Origin: Symbiodinium natans | Taxonomy: Eukaryota > Sar > Dinophyceae > Suessiales > Symbiodiniaceae | Assembly: GCA_905221605.1 (NCBI GenBank) | Contig: CAJNDS010000904.1 | Coordinates: 1-10,000, forward strand | Length of the DNA stretch: 10,000 nucleotides | Direction of reading: 5' to 3' | In this document: one piece after another, positions 5,749-10,000 of the stretch | Position numbering within the stretch: the first letter of the stretch is position 1 | Layout of the letters: each line of letters begins with the position of its first letter | Position numbers and translations under genes: made by a program | Notes under the pieces: generated by a model | Databases searched by the model: none | The model's input: only the letters and a program-made list of their open reading frames with translations | What the model was told of the DNA's origin: nothing

Positions 5749-6019
5749 AAGAAGAGAAGGGAAAGGGAAGTGAGAGAGGAAAGATAACAAGGATGCTATG
5801 TTTCCCGAAGCGTGCTGCAAGGAATAGAAGAGACAGGAAGCAAGGAGACGGAATCACAAAATAAGGCGCAAAGCTGTACATATCATCTCTCCCTTGTCTC
5901 TCCCTATTCCCTTTCGAACTAGAAAAAACCATTCTTGCTTTTCACAGATAGGTTCCCTCTCTCCTCTTCAGGAAATCCCCTTTCCCTTATGTTGCTTTTT
6001 GAAGCGAATAAGAAAAATA
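5749..6019 (+). repeat. Repeat U, copy 5 (degenerate)
   Basis: It opens with the GGGAAAGGGAAGTGAGAGAGG tract and keeps GGAATAGAAGAGA, AAAATAAGGCGCAAAG, CATCTCTCCCTTGTCTCTCC and CCTTTCGAACTAGAAAAA, then diverges into sequence of its own before module M copy B. Confidence 0.7.
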
Positions 6020-6283
6020 GCAGATAAGAAGAGAGGAAAGGGTCAATTTCCCTCCCTATCTCTTATGTTGCTTTTCCTTCTTGTGGGGTGTCCCTGTTTC
6101 TCTTGAAGATGCAGAAAACGATTGAAAAGGACACCCGTTCCATCGCCCATGTGTAGGGAAAGAGAGAGAATCATGAGCATCAGCTGGGCTTGCTGCCAAT
6201 CCAACATGGGCGTCCCTTTTAATCGCAGTCTGTGTCCTTTTTTCTCGCTTGAAGATGCAGAAAACGATCCAAAAGCACATCTG
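6020..6283. repeat. Module M, copy B
   Basis: Duplicate of 5114-5400, offset 880 bp at its left end and 883 bp at its right end. The 21-mer is at 6102-6122 and 6248-6268. Differences from copy A are a handful of substitutions, a 2-bp deletion, a roughly 5-bp insertion and the missing 26-bp segment. Confidence 0.92.
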
Positions 6284-6660
6284 TTGGAGGAAGAGAGAAG
6301 GAGAGAGGAGAGATACCAAGGATTGCATATTTAATGGGAAGAGCAAGGAAGAGAATAGAAGACAGATGAATAGAGAAGAGGGAGAGACAAAACAAGGCGC
6401 AGAGAAGATGGCACTCTTCTTTATCTATTCTCTCTCCCTTGTTTCTTCCCTCTTTCTTTTCGAAATGAGAAAACAAAAAGGAAGAACTATGAGAAGGAGA
6501 AGAGTAAGGAAAGGAACAGAAGAGATAGGCCGAGAGGATGAATATGATGGAGTATTATGGAAAGGCTCACGCGCAAGGAGTCACCCTCTGCTTACCTTTC
6601 CACTGCTTTATCATATGAGTTCCTTTCTTGTGTCTTATCAGCAGAAGAGAAGGGAAAAGC
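6284..6660 (+). repeat. Repeat U, copy 6
   Basis: Closest match to copy 4. Includes the 29-bp stretch lost there. A plus-strand frame from TTG 6249 (first ATG 6255) to TAG 6681-6683 stays open over 144 codons, basic and Arg/Glu-rich with one hydrophobic patch. It is made entirely of repeat sequence and ends inside the next satellite, so I do not call it a gene. Confidence 0.9.
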
Positions 6661-6664
6661 AAAA

Positions 6665-7811
6665 ATTGAGCCCAACATTTTAGGACCAGGGCTTGCGATC
6701 TGACTCTTTGGAGCAAAAATCGATTCCAAAATCTAGGGACCAGGGCTTGCGATGTTACTCTTTGGAGCAAGAAATGAGCCCAAAATCTTAAAGACCGGGG
6801 CTTGCGATTTCACCTTTTGGAGCAAATACTGGGCCCAAAATCTTAGGGACCAGGGCTTGCGATTTGACTCTTTGGAGCAAAAACTGGGCCCAAAATCTTA
6901 GGGACCAGGGCTTGCGATGTTACTCTTTGGAGCAAAAACTGGGCCCCAAATCTTCGGGACCAGGGCTTGCGATGTCACTCTTTGGAGCAAAAATTGAACC
7001 CAAAATCTTAGGGACCAGGACTTGCGATGTCACTCTTTGGAGCAAAAACTGGGCCCCCAATCTTAGGAACCAGAGCTTGCGATGTCACTCTTTGGAGCAA
7101 AAATTGAACCCAAAATCTTAGGGACCAGGGCTTGCGATTTGACTCTTCGGAGCAAAAACTGGGCCCCAAATCTTAGGGACCAGGGCTTGCGATGTTACTC
7201 TTTGGAGCAAAGATTGAACCCAAAATCTTAGGGACCAGGGCTTGCGATTTGACCCTTTGGAGCAAAAACTGGGCCCAAAATCTTAGGGACCAGGGCTTGC
7301 GATTTGACTCTTTGGAACAACTGGGCCCAAGATCTTAGGGACCAGGGCTTGCGATGTCACTCTTTTGGGCAAGAAATGAGCCCAAAATCTTAGGGAGCAG
7401 GGCTTGCGATTTGACCCTTTGGAGCAAAAAACTGTGCCCCAAATCCTAGGGACCAGGGCTTGCGGTTTGACTCTGTGGAGCAAAAATTGAACCCGAAATC
7501 TTCGGGACCAGGGCTTGCGATTTGACTCTTCGGAGCAAGAAATGAGCCCAAAATCTTAAGGACCAGGGCTTGCTTTGGAGCAAAAACTGAGTCCAAAATC
7601 TTAGGGACCAGGGCTTGCGATTTGACTCTTTGGAGCAAAAACTGGGCCCCAAATAATAGGGACCAGGGCTTGCGATGTTACTCTTTGGGGCAAGAAATGA
7701 GCCCAAAATCTTAGGGACCAGGGCTTGCGATGTTACTCTTTGGGGCAAGAAATGAGCTCAAAATCTTAAGGACCAGGGCTTGCGATGTCACTTTTTGGAG
7801 CAAAAACTGTG
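6665..7811 (+). repeat. 55-bp satellite, 21 tandem copies
   Basis: The anchor word CTTGC recurs at 6692, 6746, 6801 and so on to 7779. Sixteen of the twenty intervals are exactly 55 bp; the others are 54, 52, 56 and 45. Each unit carries GGGACCAGGGCTTGCGAT, CTCTTTGGAGCAA and a variable box ending in CCCAAAATCTTA. Three box types alternate irregularly (ACTGGGCCC, ATTGAACCC, AATGAGCCC). The 45-bp interval is a 10-bp deletion in the unit starting at 7569. Because 55 is not a multiple of three, each open frame cycles through all three phases, producing spurious ORFs on both strands. Confidence 0.98.
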
Positions 7812-8178
7812 CCCTAGTATTGGGGGGAGGAGGGCTCGTGATTTAGTATTGGGAGGAGGCCCGGGCTCGTAAATTAGTATTGGGGGGAGGCCCGGGTTCG
7901 TGATTTAGTATTGCGGGAGGCCCGGGCTCGTGATTTAGTATTGGGGGGAGGCCCGGGCTCGTGATTTAGTATTGGGGGGAGGCCCGGCCTCGTAATTTGG
8001 AGGCCCGGGCTCGTGATTTAGCCCGGGCTCGTGATTTAGTATTGGGGGGAGGTTTGACCTCGTGATTCAGTATTGCGGGAAGGCCCGGGCTCGTAATTTA
8101 GTATTGGGGGGCGGCCCGGGCTCGTGATTTAGTATTGGGGGGAGGCCCGCGCTCGTGGTTTAGTATTGGGGGGAGGAG
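7812..8178 (+). repeat. 31-bp GC-rich satellite, about 12 copies
   Basis: The unit joins TAGTATTGGGGGGAGG to CCCGGGCTCGTGATT. TAGTATT starts at 7815, 7844, 7875, 7906, 7936, 7967, 8037, 8068 (as CAGTATT), 8099, 8130 and 8161; most intervals are 31 bp. Two truncated units fill 7981-8036. Each unit contains the palindrome GCCCGGGC. Confidence 0.97.
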
Positions 8179-8201
8179 GATGCCCCAGCCCCCACCCCCC
8201 A

Positions 8202-8282
8202 TTTGGAAATAAATGAATTACTTGAATTAATTGAAATAATTGAATTAATTCAATTAATTCAATTAATTGATGTATTTCCAAA
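8202..8282. repeat. AATTGAATT foldback module 1
   Basis: Begins TTTGGAAATAAATGAATTA and ends TGTATTTCCAAA. Inside, AATTGAATT-type 9-mers turn into AATTCAATT-type 9-mers, giving an imperfect palindrome. Preceded by the spacer GATGCCCCAGCCCCCACC. Confidence 0.93.
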
Positions 8283-8292
8283 GGGGAGGTGG

Positions 8293-8358
8293 AATTTTTT
8301 TAATTAATTGAATTAATTGAATTATTTCAATTAATTCAAGTAATTCATTTATTTCCAA
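8293..8358. repeat. AATTGAATT foldback module 2
   Basis: Starts after GGGGAGGTGG with AATTTTTTTAATTAATTG instead of the usual cap, and ends with the standard CATTTATTTCCAAA cap. Followed by the forward G/C spacer (8359-8395). Confidence 0.88.
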
Positions 8359-8388
8359 ATGGGGGTGATTCCCCAGCCCCCACCCCCC

Positions 8389-8492
8389 CCTCCCCTTTGG
8401 AAATAAATGAATTAATTGAATTAATTGAATTAATTGAACTAATTCAATTAATTCAATTAATTCAATTAATTCATTTATTTCCAAAGGGGAGG
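8389..8492. repeat. 104-bp palindrome (foldback module 3)
   Basis: The arms 8389-8440 and 8441-8492 are reverse complements with one mismatched pair and no loop. The ends are CCTCCCC/GGGGAGG, then the TTTGGAAATAAATG cap, then the AATTGAATT repeats. Confidence 0.95.
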
Positions 8493-8495
8493 TGG

Positions 8496-8580
8496 AATTA
8501 ATTGAATTAATTGAATTAATTCAATTATTTCAATTAATTCAATTAATTCAATTAATTCAATTAATTCATCTATTTCCAAA
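8496..8580. repeat. AATTGAATT foldback module 4
   Basis: Follows GGGGAGGTGG; begins with bare 9-mers, switches from GAATT to CAATT polarity near 8520, and ends CATCTATTTCCAAA. A forward G/C spacer follows (8581-8606). Confidence 0.92.
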
Positions 8581-8606
8581 TGGGGGGGATTCCCCAGCCC
8601 CCCCCC

Positions 8607-8729
8607 TTTGGAAATAAATGAATTAATTGAATTAATTGAATTAATTGAATTAATTGAATTAATTGAATTAATTGAATTAATTGAATTAATTGAATTTCAA
8701 TTAATTCAATTAATTCATTTATTTCCAAA
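8607..8729. repeat. AATTGAATT foldback module 5 (asymmetric)
   Basis: The TTTGGAAATAAATG cap is followed by a long run of AATTGAATT units. After GAATTTCAATT near 8695, only a short AATTCAATT run leads to the right cap, so the dyad is off-centre. Confidence 0.93.
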
Positions 8730-8739
8730 GGGGAGGTGG

Positions 8740-8871
8740 AATTAATTGAATTAATTGAATTAATTCAATTATTTCAATTAATTCAATTAATTCAATTATT
8801 ATTCAATTAATTCAATTCATTCAATTAATTCAATTAATTCAATTAATTCAATTAATTCATTTATTTCCAAA
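8740..8871. repeat. AATTGAATT foldback module 6
   Basis: A short GAATT-polarity run, then a long CAATT-polarity run with local interruptions (TTATTATTC near 8798), ending in the TTTATTTCCAAA cap. From here the spacers are in reverse orientation. Confidence 0.92.
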
Positions 8872-8906
8872 GGGGGGGGAGGGGTGGGGGCTGGGGAATC
8901 CCCCCA

Positions 8907-9073
8907 TTTGGAAATAATTGAATTAATTGAATTAATTGAATAAATTGAATTAATTGAATTAATTGAATTAATTGAATTAATTGAATTAATTGAATTAATT
9001 GAATCAATTCAATTAATTCAATTAATTCAATTAATTCAATTAATTCAATTAATTCAATTAATTCAATTAATTC
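8907..9073. repeat. AATTGAATT foldback module 7 (longest)
   Basis: TTTGGAAATAATTG cap, about ten GAATT-polarity 9-mers, a switch at GAATCAATTC near 9001-9010, then about seven CAATT-polarity 9-mers ending AATTCCACC. The period of nine bases equals three codons and gives an Ile-Glu-Leu / Ile-Gln-Leu repeat in translation. Confidence 0.94.
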
Positions 9074-9083
9074 CACCCCCCCC

Positions 9084-9164
9084 TTTGGAAATACATGAAT
9101 CAATTGAATTAATTCAATTAATTCAATTAATTCAATTAATTCAATTAATTCATTTATTTCCAAA
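9084..9164. repeat. AATTGAATT foldback module 8
   Basis: TTTGGAAATACATGAATC cap, one short GAATT run, a longer CAATT run, and the CATTTATTTCCAAA cap. Followed by the reverse G/C spacer (9165-9196). Confidence 0.93.
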
Positions 9165-9221
9165 GGGGGGCGGTGGGGGCTGGGGAATCCCTCCCATTTG
9201 GAAATGAATGAACTCATTGAA
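9165..9221. repeat. Reverse G/C spacer and truncated module start flanking the hairpin block
   Basis: The GGTGGGGGCTGGGGAATCCC spacer is followed by TTTGGAAATGAATGAA (9197-9212), a module cap that stops after a few bases and passes into the hairpin array. The same order, spacer then cap, recurs at 9943-9988 in direct orientation. Confidence 0.88.
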
Positions 9222-9497
9222 CGAAATTATTTAAACTATCGCGGCTCGATTTGGCCAAACTTTGCCGGGCAGCCTGCGGGCAAAATTTGGCCAAATCGGG
9301 CTGCTCTTCGTATGCCATGAGAAATGCGCGGCTCGATTTGGCCAAATTTTGCCCGGAGGCTGCCCGGCAAAATTTGGCCAAATCGAGCCGCGCATTTCTC
9401 AGCGCGTACGACGAGCAGCCCGATTTGGCCAAATTTTGCCCGCAGACTTCCCGGCAAAATTTGGCCAAACCGAGCCGCGATAGTTTAAATAATTTCG
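9222..9497. repeat. 276-bp palindrome containing hairpins H1-H3
   Basis: The arms 9222-9353 and 9366-9497 are reverse complements over 132 bp with no indel. I count eight mismatches. The innermost 35 bp (9319-9353 with 9366-9400) are perfect. The centre is a 12-nt loop (9354-9365). Confidence 0.96.
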
Positions 9498-9703
9498 GGC
9501 CTCCAGAAAGGCGCGGCTCGATTTGGCCAGATTTTGCCGGGCAGTCTGCGGGCAAAATTGGCCAAATCGGGCTGCTCGTCGACCGCGATGAGAAATGCGC
9601 GGCTCGATTTGGCCAAATTTTGCCGGGCAGCCTCCGGGCAAAATTTGGCCAAATCGAGCCGCGCCTTTCTGAAGGCCCGAAATTTTTAAACTATCGCGGC
9701 TCG
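9471..9703. repeat. Second nested palindrome, arms about 102 bp, spacer about 29 nt
   Basis: 9471-9572 and 9602-9703 are inverted with two 1-nt indels. The loops of the two enclosed hairpins (H4, H5) point the same way, so these 12 nt do not pair. Shares its left end with the 276-bp palindrome. Confidence 0.88.
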
Positions 9704-9870
9704 ATTTGGCCAAATTTTGCCGGGCAGCTTCCGGGCAAAATTTGGCCAAATCGGGCTGCCCTTCGTATGCGATGAGCAATGCGTGGCTCGATTTGGCCAA
9801 ATTTTGCCCGGAGGCTGCCCGGCAAAATTTGGCCAAATCGAGCCGCGATAGTTTAAATAATTTCGGGCCT
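9673..9870. repeat. Third nested palindrome, arms about 85 bp
   Basis: 9673-9757 and 9786-9870 are inverted with one 1-nt indel; the centre is a spacer of about 28 nt. The enclosed hairpins H6 and H7 point in opposite directions, so even their loops are complementary. Overlaps the second palindrome at 9673-9703. Confidence 0.9.
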
Positions 9871-9942
9871 CCAGAAAGGCGCGGCTCGATTTGGCCAGAT
9901 TTTGCCGGGCAGCCTCCGGGCAAAATTTGGCCAAATCGAGCT

Positions 9943-10000
9943 GGGGGGGTGGGGTCTGGGGAATCCCCCCCATTTGGAAATAAATGAATTAATTGAATTA
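9943..10000. repeat. Reverse G/C spacer and start of the next foldback module (cut by window end)
   Basis: GGGGGGGTGGGGTCTGGGGA and CCCCCCCA lead to TTTGGAAATAAATGAATTA at 9973, the standard module cap, followed by AATTGAATT. The foldback array therefore continues beyond the window. Confidence 0.92.

Larger units (their letters stand above)
9247..9938. repeat. Array of eight 52-bp hairpins
   Basis: Hairpins lie at 9247-9298, 9334-9385, 9421-9472, 9519-9569, 9605-9656, 9702-9753, 9789-9840 and 9887-9938. All but one are exactly 52 bp. Each has a 20-bp arm CGATTTGGCCAAATTTTGCC, a 12-nt loop and the complementary arm. Start spacings are 87, 87, 98, 86, 97, 87 and 98 bp. The loops read GGGCAGNCTNCG or its reverse complement and so give each hairpin a direction: + - - + + + - +. 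Confidence 0.96.

Noticed and set aside
6249-6683. Plus-strand 144-codon open frame
   Set aside because: Made wholly of repeats M and U, interrupted in the sister copy by a 29-bp difference, and terminated in an unrelated satellite. No recognisable domain.
6567-7748. Several open frames of 66-100 codons on both strands
   Set aside because: By-products of the 55-bp satellite: the translated sequence cycles through three phases of one unit.
6665-8178. CRISPR array
   Set aside because: The repeats are tandem with no unique spacers, and the context is eukaryotic.
8359-8606. GGGGATTCCCC words resembling a kappaB-type binding site
   Set aside because: They are part of a repeated spacer in a satellite. 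The likely organism is not an animal and no gene is adjacent.
8263-9217. Ile-Glu-Leu / Ile-Gln-Leu repeat proteins
   Set aside because: The 9-bp AATTGAATT repeat equals three codons and so is open in frame by construction. The run crosses G/C spacers and palindromes with no sign of a gene.
9214-9987. Overlapping open frames up to 174 codons on both strands, with repeated AKFCRAASGQNLAKS-like words
   Set aside because: The hairpin arms are palindromic, so both strands translate alike. No codon bias or start context favours any frame.

Overview
This window looks like eukaryotic nuclear DNA of subtelomeric or heterochromatic type. I recognise no complete gene, rRNA, tRNA, CRISPR array or insertion sequence. 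The guide to the organism is the heptamer TTTAGGG/CCCTAAA, found in at least twelve blocks between 1 and 3833 and in both orientations. That heptamer is the telomere unit of plants, many green algae and several alveolates. Internal AAACCCT arrays mixed with poly-C and (AT)n tracts recall coccidian (Eimeria-type) genomes. That assignment is a low-confidence inference; a green alga or another protist fits almost as well.

Layout. (1) 1-3960 is a mosaic of telomere-like arrays, poly-C/poly-G tracts, AT microsatellites, short perfect palindromes and islands of unique sequence. A few islands (about 205-324 on the minus strand; 2211-2488 and 3572-3685 on the plus strand) have protein-like reading frames and may be exons or exon remnants. 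None has a recognisable family. (2) 4140-6660 is a strongly purine-biased (plus strand) array of a diverged repeat of roughly 400 bp (U), interrupted twice by a roughly 280-bp module (M). One M+U pair is a recent duplicate of the other, about 880 bp apart. (3) 6665-7811 is a 21-copy satellite with a 55-bp period. (4) 7812-8178 is a GC-rich satellite with a 31-bp period. (5) 8202-9196 is a chain of foldback modules built from the 9-mer AATTGAATT and its reverse complement, capped by TTTGGAAATA and separated by G/C-rich spacers that switch orientation midway. (6) 9222-9938 is eight near-identical 52-bp hairpins with alternating spacers, forming nested palindromes; the largest is 276 bp. (7) 9943-10000 returns to the spacer and 9-mer module of zone 5.

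The changes between zones 3, 4 and 5 are abrupt. No genes can be said to work together. The most notable property is dense dyad symmetry in the last 1.8 kb, which could form cruciforms or, if transcribed, long hairpin RNA. Long open frames in 4045-5166 and 6850-9990 are by-products of strand composition and repeat periodicity and are not called as genes.
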